Notes: generated from the letters alone by a model not told the origin. A stretch of 64,000 nt of DNA from Armatimonadota bacterium (GCA_017993055.1 JAGONM010000001.1:124001-188000), one strand, 5' to 3'. Counted from the stretch's first letter, positions 50,455-59,964 are shown. Translations and numbers: made by a program.

Positions 50455-53390
50455 TGACTATTAAGAGATGTATTGTGTTGGTGCTTCTGGTTATGTTCAG
50501 CCTGCATGCTGATCATGCCAGGGGGCAGGACGTACAATGGCGTGACGCCACTTCGCTCGAGGTCGAAGGCAAGGGCTGGACCAACACCACAGACCCTTTC
50601 GACCGGCTTCCGGCTTCCGCCAAGACGAAGGTCAATTCCACGGCGTGGGACCAGAGCAAGGAAAGCGCCGGCATCTGTATTCGATTCACCACCGACGCTG
50701 CGACCGTGAGCGTGCGATGGTCGCTCACCAGCGCATCGCTCGCCATGCCGCACATGCCCGCGACCGGATGCAGCGGCTTGGATCTTTACGCCCGCACCGC
50801 CGATGGCTCGTGGCGGTTCATCGGAAACGGCAGGCCGCACAAACAGGACGGCAATCTCGCCACTCTCGAATTCCCGGATGGTGCCAAAGCGGGGCGAGAG
50901 TGCCTGCTCTACCTGCCCGCATACAACGGCATGAAGTCCCTGGAAATCGGAGTGCCACCGGACGCCCATCTGGAAATGCCGGCTTCGCGGCCCGATGGTC
51001 TGCGCAAGGCGCTCGTCGTTTACGGAACATCGATCACCCAAGGCGGATGCGCATCGCGGCCTGGGATGATCTGGACATCGATTCTTGGCCGCATGCTCGA
51101 CCGACCGGTGATCAACCTGGGTTTCTCCGCCTCGGGTGATATGGCACCGCCCGTCGGCGAGGTGCTCGCCGAAATCGACGCGGCGGCGTATGTCATCGAC
51201 TGCACCTGGAACATGGGAACGGGCAAGGAAATGTTCCTGGATCAGGTGACAAAGCTGGTGCAAGCCATTCGCAAAGCCCACCCCGTCACGCCGATCCTTT
51301 TTATGGGCCAATCGATGATTCGCCCCGACGCCCATCCGACCGAGAGAACCCGCGATCAGGAATTCGCCGTCCAGAGTCTGCAAAAGGATGGCGTAAAGGG
51401 ACTGGTGATCGTCGCTCCTGATGACTTCATCGGCGACGACGGCGAAGGCACCGTGGACGGCGTCCACTACACGGACATCGGGATGCAACGACAGGCTCAA
51501 TCCCTGTTTCCCATCGTCAGCATGGCCGTGAGTGGGCCAATGAAACCTCGCGTTTACATTGACACCGACACGGCAAACGAGGTGGACGACCCCTTCGCCA
51601 TCTACCGGGCACTGCTCGCCCCCGAGTTCAATGTCGTCGGCCTGTCCTCGGCTGGCTGGGGGGAACCGAAGGACTTCGGGGCCAATACCCGGACCAGCCA
51701 GAAGATGAACGAGGAACTGCTCGCTATGCTGAACCTCACGGATCGTGTCTCGCATCCGATCGGGGCTCTGAAACCGATGCCCGCCGCCGCCACGCCGGTC
51801 GATTCACCCGCCGCGCGAGACATCATCGCCAAGGCGAAGGCGATGCCGGACGGGCGGAAATTACAGGTGTTTGTGCTCGGAGCTTACACCACCGTCGCCT
51901 CCGCGCTGCTGCTTGAGCCTGGCATCAAAGACAGAATGGCCGTGCATGTCATGGGTTTCCGCTACGATGACAAGCGGCTCACTCCGACTGAATTTAATAC
52001 CTTGGGAGACCTGCACGCCGCCGCGCACCTCCTCAAGAGCGGCGCCGAACTGAAAGTCATGCAAAACAGCGCGCTCGGCGACTTCTTTTGGAGCAAGGCC
52101 GAATTGGACGCTCACTTCAAAGGCAGAGGCGGGGTGCCCGACTATCTGGTCAAGCGTTGGGAAACCCACAGCCCCAAGGACACCCAGCGCATTCTCTGGG
52201 ACATCGCGGTCTTCGAGGCCGTGCTGCGGCCGCAGTTGGCGACCCTGCAGGAGATCGAGCACGAAGGTGCCAAACTTCACCTTTGGACCCGGGTTGATCT
52301 GCCAGGCATGAAAGCCGATTACTGGGAAGCGACGAAAGCTTCCGCGCTCGCAACCGCGAAGTCGGCGGTTTCGGTCGATCCCATCGTGATTTCCAAGGGC
52401 GGGCAGGCGCACTCGTATCAAGCCTTCCCCGACGCCTGCCGCCTCAAGAACGGCGACATCCTCGTGGCCTTCTACGCTGGCTACAATCACGTCTCGCTCG
52501 CGACCGATGATTTTCCGCTCGGCGGCCGTCTTTGCCTGGTCCGCTCTTCCGACGAAGGCCGCACCTGGACGTCACCTGCGGTGCTCTACGATGACGCGGA
52601 TGACAATCGTGACCCGCATCTTTCCCAACTCGACGACGGCACGGTGGTCTGCACCTTCTTCTCGGTCGCCGAAAAGAACCGTCAGCGGCTGAAGACACTC
52701 AAGGACCCGAAGAACTACGATTTGCCGAGCATGGAGACCGGCGTGCAGATCGTCCTCAGCCGCGATAACGGCAAGACGTGGGAGCCGCAGGCCCGCGAAG
52801 CCATTCCCGGCTGGCTTTGCTCCGCCCCCGTCCGCCAGCTTCCCGACGGCACTTGCGTACTGGGGCTGTATCGCGGCGACGAAGAGACGGGGCTCAGCGT
52901 CGCCGGCACCGCCCGCTCCACGGATCGTTGCCGGACTTGGGAAACTCCCGTCGTCATCGGAGCGCCGGAAGGCGTCGGACTCAACGCCGAGACCGACGTC
53001 ATCCGCCTCGCCGACGGTCGGCTGTATGCGGCGATGCGTTCCTTTACCGACGACATGTATTACGCGGTCAGTGACGATGAGGCAAAGTCATGGACCGAGG
53101 CGAAGAAAGTCGGCTTCCCGGCCCACGCCCCGCACCTGAACCGCCTGAGCGACGGCACGATCATCCTGAGCCATCGTCTTCCGAAAACATCCATCCACGT
53201 CAGCCATGACGATACAAAAACCTGGCAGGGACCATACTTGATTGATTCGTGCATTGGAGCCTACCCCGCCACCGTTGAATTGAAGGATCACAGCATTCTT
53301 ATTGTTTACTACACGGAAGGCGGCGGCAGCGCCATCCGCGCCCGCCGCTTCAATCTGAAACCTGATGGAATCGAGTTTCTTCCGTTATAA
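50454..53390 (+). CDS. Exported three-domain hydrolase: SGNH esterase + nucleoside-hydrolase-like + sialidase-like
   Basis: 978 residues. A signal peptide (CIVLVLLVMFSLHADHARG) is followed by a beta-sandwich (about 26-175). Next is an SGNH hydrolase (185-355: VVYGTSITQGG with Ser193, and DGVHYTD with Asp335/His338). Then comes an inosine-uridine-nucleoside-hydrolase-like domain (365-640: VYIDTDTANEVDDPFAI, Asp370-Asp379). A BNR/sialidase-like propeller (from about 660) has SSDEGRTW, SRDNGKTW and weaker boxes. Each domain is individually known; the trio in one chain is unusual. GTG start lacks a clear ribosome site; GTG at 50475 is an alternative. Confidence 0.82.
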   Translation: MTIKRCIVLVLLVMFSLHADHARGQDVQWRDATSLEVEGKGWTNTTDPFDRLPASAKTKVNSTAWDQSKESAGICIRFTTDAATVSVRWSLTSASLAMPHMPATGCSGLDLYARTADGSWRFIGNGRPHKQDGNLATLEFPDGAKAGRECLLYLPAYNGMKSLEIGVPPDAHLEMPASRPDGLRKALVVYGTSITQGGCASRPGMIWTSILGRMLDRPVINLGFSASGDMAPPVGEVLAEIDAAAYVIDCTWNMGTGKEMFLDQVTKLVQAIRKAHPVTPILFMGQSMIRPDAHPTERTRDQEFAVQSLQKDGVKGLVIVAPDDFIGDDGEGTVDGVHYTDIGMQRQAQSLFPIVSMAVSGPMKPRVYIDTDTANEVDDPFAIYRALLAPEFNVVGLSSAGWGEPKDFGANTRTSQKMNEELLAMLNLTDRVSHPIGALKPMPAAATPVDSPAARDIIAKAKAMPDGRKLQVFVLGAYTTVASALLLEPGIKDRMAVHVMGFRYDDKRLTPTEFNTLGDLHAAAHLLKSGAELKVMQNSALGDFFWSKAELDAHFKGRGGVPDYLVKRWETHSPKDTQRILWDIAVFEAVLRPQLATLQEIEHEGAKLHLWTRVDLPGMKADYWEATKASALATAKSAVSVDPIVISKGGQAHSYQAFPDACRLKNGDILVAFYAGYNHVSLATDDFPLGGRLCLVRSSDEGRTWTSPAVLYDDADDNRDPHLSQLDDGTVVCTFFSVAEKNRQRLKTLKDPKNYDLPSMETGVQIVLSRDNGKTWEPQAREAIPGWLCSAPVRQLPDGTCVLGLYRGDEETGLSVAGTARSTDRCRTWETPVVIGAPEGVGLNAETDVIRLADGRLYAAMRSFTDDMYYAVSDDEAKSWTEAKKVGFPAHAPHLNRLSDGTIILSHRLPKTSIHVSHDDTKTWQGPYLIDSCIGAYPATVELKDHSILIVYYTEGGGSAIRARRFNLKPDGIEFLPL

Positions 53391-53407
53391 GTGGGCTGCA
53401 ATTGTGA

Positions 53408-54439
53408 ATTTCGATCGTCGTAATCTGTGCCGCCATGCTCCTCTCGGCTCCATTGGCTTTGGGCGCGGAAAAGACAGCCGCTTAGCGATGGAAGATCGGC
53501 GATCCGATCATCACGTACTGGCCAGGTCCCGTTGCGCACACCAAACTCAACGACGAGACGGGTGACCAAGACCCCCTCGCGGCTATAGGCGCGGACTCCG
53601 AACCAGCCGTCGGCACGGCAGGACATCGTCCCCACGGCGTGATGGCCCTCGCGCGCGTGTTTGGCCAGGCCTTCCCAGCCGCCCATCGACCTGAAGTACG
53701 GGAGGCTCTTGGCGAAGAGGGATTTGAAGTCGTCGGTCTGTCCTCGATGAGCTGGAGAGATACGAGTTTCGCCGAAGGCGCTCGCCAGAGCCAGAAGATG
53801 AACGAGGAAATACTCTCGCTTATGAAACTGACGGATCGTGTTTCCCATCCGCTTGGGGCGAATAAGCCAATGCCGAACTCATCCACGCCGGTCGATTCAC
53901 CCGCCGCTCGAGACATCATCTCCAAGGCGAAGGAAACGGCTGCCGGCAGGAAACTCCGTATCTTCGTTCTCGGGGCGTATACGAATGTAGCTTCCGCACT
54001 GCCGATTGACCCAGGCATCAGGGACAAGATTGCTGTTTACGTTATGGGCTACGACTACATTCATGGACAGCTTCAGACGGATGAGTTCAATTGCCAGGGC
54101 GATCAGAACGCTGCTGCCTGCCTACTCAACAGCGGTGTTGAACTTCACGTAATGGCGGCCAGTACCCTGCGCGACTTCTATTGGGCCAAAGCCGACGTCG
54201 ATGTACACTTCAAAGACAACGGGGGAATTCGCGATTACCTGGTCAGCCGCTGGGAATCTCGGGAGCCGAACTCTGCCCAGCGCATCCTTTGGGACATCGC
54301 CGTATTCGAGGCCTTCTTTCATCCGGATCTGGCGAAACTGGAGGAGGTTGCCCGGGGCGGTTTCAAAACCAGCGTCTGGACGAGCGTCGACAAAAAGGCC
54401 ATGCAGGCCGACTATTGGGATGCAACCAAGTCCTACTAA
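53408..54439 (+). pseudogene. Broken relative of the nucleoside-hydrolase-like domain with in-frame TAG
   Basis: A signal-peptide-like stretch without a good start codon (CAAMLLSAPLALGAEKTAA) ends in TAG at 53483-53485. The same frame then runs open to 54439, beginning RWKIGDPIITYWPGP, a motif typical of a different family of exported proteins. From about 53720 it matches residues 392-640 of the three-domain neighbour (GFEVVGLSS, then ARQSQKMNEEILSLMKLTDR). The Asp-rich N-terminal motif needed by nucleoside hydrolases is missing. Read as a chimeric, non-functional remnant; a 266-residue product could still start at 53639. Confidence 0.6.
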
Positions 54440-54489
54440 TGCTACGTAGCACTAGCAGGGTTGTGCCGGAGAAGGCGAAGCGGGCGGGT

Positions 54490-55890
54490 CTAGTCAGACC
54501 GACCGGACTCCTCGAGCACTTTGTTGATCTTCGCATCCGCTTCCTTGAAGGCAGATTCGACGGAGGCCTTGCCGAGGAACGACTTCTCGAAGGCCTGGTT
54601 CACCGCGTCCTGGACCTCGGGGCGGGTGAGGATGAGGAAGTCGTCCCAGCCCATGCCGATCTCGACAGAGTTGATGAACGCGTCGTAGTTCTTCGGATGC
54701 CCCGGCTTGCGCCAGACGGGGTCTTTCGCCATTGATTTCAGGCACGGGATGCCGCTGCCGGACTTCGCGAGGATCGTCTGGCCCTCGCGGCTGACGATGT
54801 ACTTCAGGAACTCCCAGGCCTCCTTCGGGTGTTTCGTGTTCGTGGACATGCCGTATCCAGCCGCGCCCATGTTCGTGACGTGCTTCACCGATCCCCTGGG
54901 CATCACCTGGACGTCCCAATCGAAGGCCTTCATCGTCGCGCGGTAAAGCGGCACCTGCGGGAAGACCTGCGGCTGCATGGCGATCTTCCCGGCCGCGAAG
55001 GGGTCTACCCCGGGGATCGTGATGCTTCGGTTCGGCGGGAGCGCGACCCTCTCCACGGTGACCAGTTCGATGAGGTTCTTCAACCCCTTGAGCGATTCCG
55101 GCGAGCTGAACGCGGCCCACTTCCCGTCCTTGGTCACCACCCGACCGCCCTCCGACGCGACCCACGGCGCGTAGACCCCGCACCACGTATAGCTCGCGGT
55201 GAATCCGTATTGGATGATGCGGCCCTGATCGTCGCGGAGGGTGAGCTTCTTCGCCATGCGGAGGAAGTCCTCGTGCGTCCAGTCCGGCGGCGGGTCGGGG
55301 AGCCCGGCCTTGCGGAAGAGCGTGCGGTTGTAGAACATCACGACGACGCCAAGCTCGCGGGGGAGCTGGAAGATCCGCCCCTGCTTGTCCATCCCGGTGG
55401 CGAGCATCTGGGGATAGATGTCGCCGATCGGGAACTCGGGGTCCTTCTTGATGAACTCGTTCAAGTCGCGGACGACGTTGTACTTGGTGAAAGTCGGGAC
55501 GAGCGAATCGGCGAGGAAGAGCACGTCGGGAACGGTCCCGGACGCGGACTGCATGATGAGCTTGATGTCGTAGCCCATCCCGGCGACCGGCTCGACATCT
55601 ATCTCGATGTCCGGGTGCTCGGCCTCGAAGCCCCTCGCCAGGGCGTTGGCGAGGTCGGCCTCCTGCTTCGCGCCGAGGATGCTGAACCGGAGGTGCACTG
55701 CGGTGTCCGTGGTCCTGGTGGAGCAACCGGAGAGCGAGAGAGTGAGCAAGACCAGCCAGATTGCCAGGCAGTTGAAACCGCGGCAACAAGGGCACGAATT
55801 CGACCTGCGTCGACCGGGGTCTCCAGTGTCCGCAGGGACACTTCGTGCAGTCGTTGCCATGACTTCAGTCGCCCGGACATCGGAGGCCAT
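54490..55890 (-). CDS. Extracellular solute-binding lipoprotein of a sugar ABC transporter (family 1)
   Basis: 466 residues from ATG at 55890, overlapping the glycosidase stop by one base (TGATG). After a polar N-terminus there is a lipoprotein signal (LAIWLVLLTLSLSGCS), then the family 1 fold (VHLRFSILGAKQEADLANAL, DVLFLADSLVPTF, YGFTASYTWCGVYAPWVASE). Captures sugar outside the inner membrane for the permeases at 48494 and 49383, from which it is separated by the plus-strand block. It may bind the product of the co-encoded glycosidase. C-terminus DAKINKVLEESG is normal. Confidence 0.92.
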   Translation of the reverse strand: MASDVRATEVMATTARSVPADTGDPGRRRSNSCPCCRGFNCLAIWLVLLTLSLSGCSTRTTDTAVHLRFSILGAKQEADLANALARGFEAEHPDIEIDVEPVAGMGYDIKLIMQSASGTVPDVLFLADSLVPTFTKYNVVRDLNEFIKKDPEFPIGDIYPQMLATGMDKQGRIFQLPRELGVVVMFYNRTLFRKAGLPDPPPDWTHEDFLRMAKKLTLRDDQGRIIQYGFTASYTWCGVYAPWVASEGGRVVTKDGKWAAFSSPESLKGLKNLIELVTVERVALPPNRSITIPGVDPFAAGKIAMQPQVFPQVPLYRATMKAFDWDVQVMPRGSVKHVTNMGAAGYGMSTNTKHPKEAWEFLKYIVSREGQTILAKSGSGIPCLKSMAKDPVWRKPGHPKNYDAFINSVEIGMGWDDFLILTRPEVQDAVNQAFEKSFLGKASVESAFKEADAKINKVLEESGRSD

Positions 55891-58424
55891 CACTTCCTCA
55901 CCGTCGCCGGAGTCAGCACGAACGTCTCGCCGGGCTTGAGCTCTCGTTTGATGGTGGTCGGGTTCAGGATGTTGAGCGGCGTGATCTCGACCGAGTCCCT
56001 GGTAACCTTGATATCGTACCGCGTGCCGGCGTAGGAGAGGTTTCGGACGCCGGCGTACTTCACAGTCGACGGGAGGTTCGGCTTGATCCTCATCCCGGTG
56101 ATGTCCGCATCTACGCCGAGGAACGCGTACAGGTACGATGCCGGCGCGAGGCCGCTCTCAGGGAACTCCCCCTCGACCCCGACCGAGCCCGCGCCGTTTC
56201 CCCCACCCTGCGAGTTCTCGCCGGTGTAGAGCGGGTTGCCGCCCATCAGTCGGTCGGGCATGTCGTAGCGGCCGAGCATCTCGGTCATGCGCTTGTATGC
56301 GTTGTCCGCGCCGAGATACTTTGCGCGGGCGATGATATCGTAGCCGGAGGTGTAGAGGATCGCGCCTCCGTCCTGGCACTGCTCGCCGTAGGGAGTGCCC
56401 ATCCAGCCGAAGTGCCACCAACTCGGCTTCGGATGCTGAGGCTCGTCACGCGGCGGGTTGTGAATCGTGTTGGCACGGGGGGCGAAGACCCAGGCGGAGT
56501 AGGTGTCCGCCTTGCCGGTGGAGGTCGGCTGGGCCTCCATCCACCTGTAGACGCGCTCGACCTGCGGCTTGTCGGCCAGATCGTAGGCCATCGCCTCGAC
56601 GTTCACGAAGGTGAAGCCGTAGTCGTGCTTCACGCCGTCGGTGTCCACGCAGCCGACGTAGCGCCCCTTGGCGTCATCCCAGAACGTGCGGTTGTACCCG
56701 AGACGGACGCGGTCGCGGAGCCTGGCGTAGAACTCGGGGGTCCGTTTATCGCCGGGGAGATCGAGGCCCTGGTCGGTGCAGAACTGCTCAAGTTCGCCCA
56801 TCGCCTTGAGCGACGCGTAGTAGTAGGAGTTGCAGAAGGCATCCTTGTACCCGAACGGCAGGATGTCCCAGTAGTTGCTTCCGATGCCGTCGTGACGTCC
56901 CTCGTGGCCCACGGCGTCTATCACGATGATGCCGTCCGTGCCATGGAGGTCGTTGAGCTGGAACTCCATCATGGATCGGAGCTTCGGCATCATCTCCTTG
57001 AGGAAGTCCGTGTCGCGCTTCCAGACGAAGTAGCGGTAGGCGCCGAGGATAATGCACGAGTTGGTGGTGAAGTGGCGGGTGTCGTAGTCGTTCCTGCCGT
57101 CCTTGTCCTCGTCTTTGTACGGGAACGGCCAGCCGTCGTCCGCGCCCCAGGTGCGGACGTATCCGTCGTCCCTGAGCTGGACACCGGTGAAGTGGCCGCG
57201 CTGTTCGAAGGTCTGCGGGCTGTCGGTCCAGTCGAGGATGAGCGCCTGCCACTCCTTCCAGTCGGGCGGAGTGCCGACCCCGAAGTTGAGTCCGTGGCTG
57301 TAGTAGAACTGGTTCACGAGGTTGGTGGTCTTCTTGTCGGAGGAGTAGAAGACCGGATAGTAGTCGGGAAGCGCATCGGAATGCGGCAGGAGGTCGAGAT
57401 CGAGCGCCGGGCCGCTCAGCTTCCACAAGGCTTCGTCGTCGGTGAACTCCCACTTGAGGCTCTGCCCGTTGAGGTTGAAGCGGAGGTCGTAGTTCCTCTT
57501 CCCCATCGCATAGACCCAGTTGCCGTGTTGGATATGACCGGCGGGCCGTCGCTTCCACTGCTGCGGGAGGACGTGCCTGCCGGTGTCCGAGTAGAAGCGG
57601 CTGAACGGGAACTTCCTGAGGTCGTAGCCGGCCTTCTCCCACGGGGTCACGAACGTGAGCGGCAGATTCCCGCCGGTGAACGCGCTCTGCAGCTTCGATC
57701 CGTCCAGCGTGATGCTCCAGTCGCCGACCACCTCGTTGAAACCGGAGTAGATCAGCGTGAGATCCTTTTCGGGCTCCTCGCTGCCGTCAATGACGGCGGC
57801 CGCATCGGGAGCGGCGCCTCTGTGCGAGCCCCACCATCCCATCGTCTTGCCGGTGTGCCCGGACATCTCGAGATAGAAGACGCCGGCGGGCTGCGGATCG
57901 AAGTCAATCGTCTGCACGCTGTTATCCGCGATGCCCGTAAGCTCGCGCGAGACGATCAGTTCCTTCCTCGCCAGGTCGCCATCGGGCAGGCGATAGATCG
58001 AGAGCGTGCAGGCGGAGTCGGGCTCGCCCCAGGTCGGGAACTTGCCGCCCGCGCGGGTGAGCATCCCCGACTTGATGGCAAACTTCACGCCGAGCGTCTT
58101 CCCGGGAGCGAGTTGGAACGGATCCGAGCCGTCCTTTTGCTCGACCGTGAACGGACTGCGGGCGATGAGTTCGTGGAATGTGAGACCGTTCGCCTCGACT
58201 GTAGGAGGCATTTGCAGACGGCGATCCTGGTCGGGCCGCTCGCCGATGTAGAGCGCCTTGATCAGGTTGTCGCCGTACTTGCCCTTTCCGGACGGGTCGA
58301 ACCGCATCGAATCGAAACAGCCGTTCCTCGCGTGGAGGGAGAAGTACCCGTTCGACAACTCCTGGGCGGATACCGCGCCGATGACGGATACTCCTAGTGC
58401 AAGGATCGCAGGGAAGAGCCTCAT
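55890..58424 (-). CDS. Exported six-hairpin glycosidase-like protein
   Basis: 844 residues from ATG at 58424, with GGAG about 10 bases upstream and a signal peptide (LFPAILALGVSVIGAVSAQ). The N-terminal half is beta-rich. The C-terminal 470 residues are an alpha/alpha barrel with Trp/Tyr/Asp-rich blocks (RTWGADDGWPFPYKDEDKDG, HFTTNSCIILGAYRYFVWKR, DAVGHEGRHDGIGSNYWDIL, GYKDAFCNSYYYASLKAMGE). Such folds occur in GH63, GH78 and related clans; I cannot name the family with confidence. Cluster with a sugar importer suggests it trims an oligosaccharide before uptake. The D/E residues in GHEGRHDGIGSNYWD are candidate catalytic sites. Confidence 0.8.
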   Translation of the reverse strand: MRLFPAILALGVSVIGAVSAQELSNGYFSLHARNGCFDSMRFDPSGKGKYGDNLIKALYIGERPDQDRRLQMPPTVEANGLTFHELIARSPFTVEQKDGSDPFQLAPGKTLGVKFAIKSGMLTRAGGKFPTWGEPDSACTLSIYRLPDGDLARKELIVSRELTGIADNSVQTIDFDPQPAGVFYLEMSGHTGKTMGWWGSHRGAAPDAAAVIDGSEEPEKDLTLIYSGFNEVVGDWSITLDGSKLQSAFTGGNLPLTFVTPWEKAGYDLRKFPFSRFYSDTGRHVLPQQWKRRPAGHIQHGNWVYAMGKRNYDLRFNLNGQSLKWEFTDDEALWKLSGPALDLDLLPHSDALPDYYPVFYSSDKKTTNLVNQFYYSHGLNFGVGTPPDWKEWQALILDWTDSPQTFEQRGHFTGVQLRDDGYVRTWGADDGWPFPYKDEDKDGRNDYDTRHFTTNSCIILGAYRYFVWKRDTDFLKEMMPKLRSMMEFQLNDLHGTDGIIVIDAVGHEGRHDGIGSNYWDILPFGYKDAFCNSYYYASLKAMGELEQFCTDQGLDLPGDKRTPEFYARLRDRVRLGYNRTFWDDAKGRYVGCVDTDGVKHDYGFTFVNVEAMAYDLADKPQVERVYRWMEAQPTSTGKADTYSAWVFAPRANTIHNPPRDEPQHPKPSWWHFGWMGTPYGEQCQDGGAILYTSGYDIIARAKYLGADNAYKRMTEMLGRYDMPDRLMGGNPLYTGENSQGGGNGAGSVGVEGEFPESGLAPASYLYAFLGVDADITGMRIKPNLPSTVKYAGVRNLSYAGTRYDIKVTRDSVEITPLNILNPTTIKRELKPGETFVLTPATVRK

Positions 58425-58528
58425 GGCGATTACACTCCGGGAATGTCGTGGTGTTGCTACAGTTCCCGTCCGAAAGAGAGGATTCCTTCGGGTGAGGCTC
58501 GGCAACTCAATCTGCGGCACAAATAGAA

Positions 58529-58555
58529 GCGGGACGGAGGTGAACTCCGTCCCGC
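58529..58555 (-). terminator. Hairpin terminator after the sigma-GGDEF gene
   Basis: GCGGGACGGAG (58529-58539) pairs perfectly with CTCCGTCCCGC (58545-58555), an 11-bp stem with a 5-base loop, followed on the minus strand by TTCTATTTG. It lies just after the sigma gene's stop and before the glycosidase gene. Confidence 0.68.
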
Positions 58556-58585
58556 GCCAGCTTTCTTGTCGATGCTATGGTGCGG

Positions 58586-59902
58586 CTATGCAGCCTTCGG
58601 CAGTTCGCGCGGCGCAGACTTCTCCAGGTTGGTCCGGGCGGCGGACAGGAGCTTGCGCGCAGACCGGCACTGGTGCGGATAGACCGAGCACCCGAACCGC
58701 AGTCCGAAATGGGCCGGCGGTCCGTTCCGGGGCGTCTCGAAACCGGTATTCATCACGACCTTGCAGACTCTCGCGCCGACCCTGACGGCTTGAGCGCCGG
58801 TGTAAGGCATTATCAGCGCAAACTCAGAGTCACCGGCTCTGCCGACGACATCGCATCGGCGAACACAATCCCTCACGGCAAGCCCGATCCTGTAGAACAC
58901 ATCCTCGCCGCGCATCACTCCGAACTGCTTCCTGAACTCCTCGAGACCGTCTACCGCCACGATACCGTATGCAAGCTCCGAGCCGGACCGAAGCGCGCGG
59001 CTGACCTCCTCGTCGAGCCGAGCCTCGATGTACTCAGCCGAGTACAGCCCGGTGACGCTGTCCACGACGGCGGGCTGCAGATCGTCGGCATCCCTTCCGG
59101 GCCTGCGGGTGGCCAGTTGAAGCTGGACCTGCGCCTCCTTAACCTCCTCGGTCGTAAGGATGCGGCGGAGCTTCCTCGTACCGTTGCGGAGGATGTGGGA
59201 CACGTAGTTGCAGGATATGCCGAGCGTCTTCGCGATCTCGGTCTGGCTGAGTCCCGTGTAGTAGAACTCCTGGATGACCTTCTGCTCGATGGTCTTCAGC
59301 TTGTGCATGCAGGTTTCGAGGACGATCTTGTCTTCAACCGGCAGCTGGAAGGTGACGCAACTGTCATCCTGCACCTTGTCGAGGTCAACGCCGTTCGACG
59401 GTCCGTCATCCTGGTCTATGTCCAGCGACGCGACCTTGAACACCTCTCGCGTAGTCAGCAGGTCGGCGACCTGCTCCTCCGGAAGGTGCATGACTCGGCC
59501 GATCTCGCTCTCGGTCGGCTGGCGGCCGAGTTCCTGGCAGAGCGCGCTTACGACGCGATCCATCTTGTAGTTCAGCTCCTGCAGCCAGGCCGGCTCCTTG
59601 ATGATCTTGCCGCGATCCCGGAGGGCGTGCTTGATCGTGCCGACGATGAAGTGCGTGGCATAGGTAGAGAACTTGACGCCCTTGTCGGCATTGTAGAGAT
59701 CGGCGGCCGTAATCAGGCCGATATAGCCTTCCTGAACAAGGTCTTCCACGGGCTCGGCCGACCCCACGAACCGGCGGGCGATACCTTCCACGAGGTTTCG
59801 ATACTGGCTGATAACCTGATCGCGGAGCAACTTGTCCCCGCTTTTAGCGTACAGGGCCAGTAGCGCCTGGACTTCGGCTTCCGAGAGCTTGCTCTTTGCC
59901 AC
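58586..59902 (-). CDS. Sigma-70 family factor fused to a degenerate GGDEF domain
   Basis: 438 residues. Residues 1-250 form a group 3-like sigma factor: region 2 with VEDLVQEGYIGLITAADLYN and KFSTYATHFIVGTIKHALR, region 3 with LGRQPTESEIGRVMHL, and region 4 with GLSQTEIAKTLGISCNYVSH. A short linker leads to residues 282-430, a GGDEF-type fold (DSVTGLYSAEY, ..., RAGDSEFALIMP, VGRAG). The signature is RAGDSEF where active enzymes have R-x-GG[DE]EF, so it probably does not make c-di-GMP and may bind a ligand or partner instead. ATG start; 11-bp terminator follows. It precedes the glycosidase and follows pilC. Confidence 0.85.
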   Translation of the reverse strand: MAKSKLSEAEVQALLALYAKSGDKLLRDQVISQYRNLVEGIARRFVGSAEPVEDLVQEGYIGLITAADLYNADKGVKFSTYATHFIVGTIKHALRDRGKIIKEPAWLQELNYKMDRVVSALCQELGRQPTESEIGRVMHLPEEQVADLLTTREVFKVASLDIDQDDGPSNGVDLDKVQDDSCVTFQLPVEDKIVLETCMHKLKTIEQKVIQEFYYTGLSQTEIAKTLGISCNYVSHILRNGTRKLRRILTTEEVKEAQVQLQLATRRPGRDADDLQPAVVDSVTGLYSAEYIEARLDEEVSRALRSGSELAYGIVAVDGLEEFRKQFGVMRGEDVFYRIGLAVRDCVRRCDVVGRAGDSEFALIMPYTGAQAVRVGARVCKVVMNTGFETPRNGPPAHFGLRFGCSVYPHQCRSARKLLSAARTNLEKSAPRELPKAA

Positions 59903-59964
59903 TTCCGCAGTAATCCTTCCCAGGTTGGACCCAAGGAGGGCCTTTCCGTGATGGAGAACTTCTG

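Noticed and set aside
53486-53730. Minus-strand protein-like stretch (ADGWFGVRAYSREG) under the pseudogene
   Set aside because: Looks protein-like but has no start, no domain that I recognise and lies opposite the open pseudogene frame; insufficient to call a gene.
56412-58397. Long plus-strand frame of 661 codons opposite the glycosidase gene
   Set aside because: Product rich in Val, Arg, Gly, Glu and His with no signal peptide or domains; it is a codon-bias shadow of the minus-strand gene, which has a full set of expected features.
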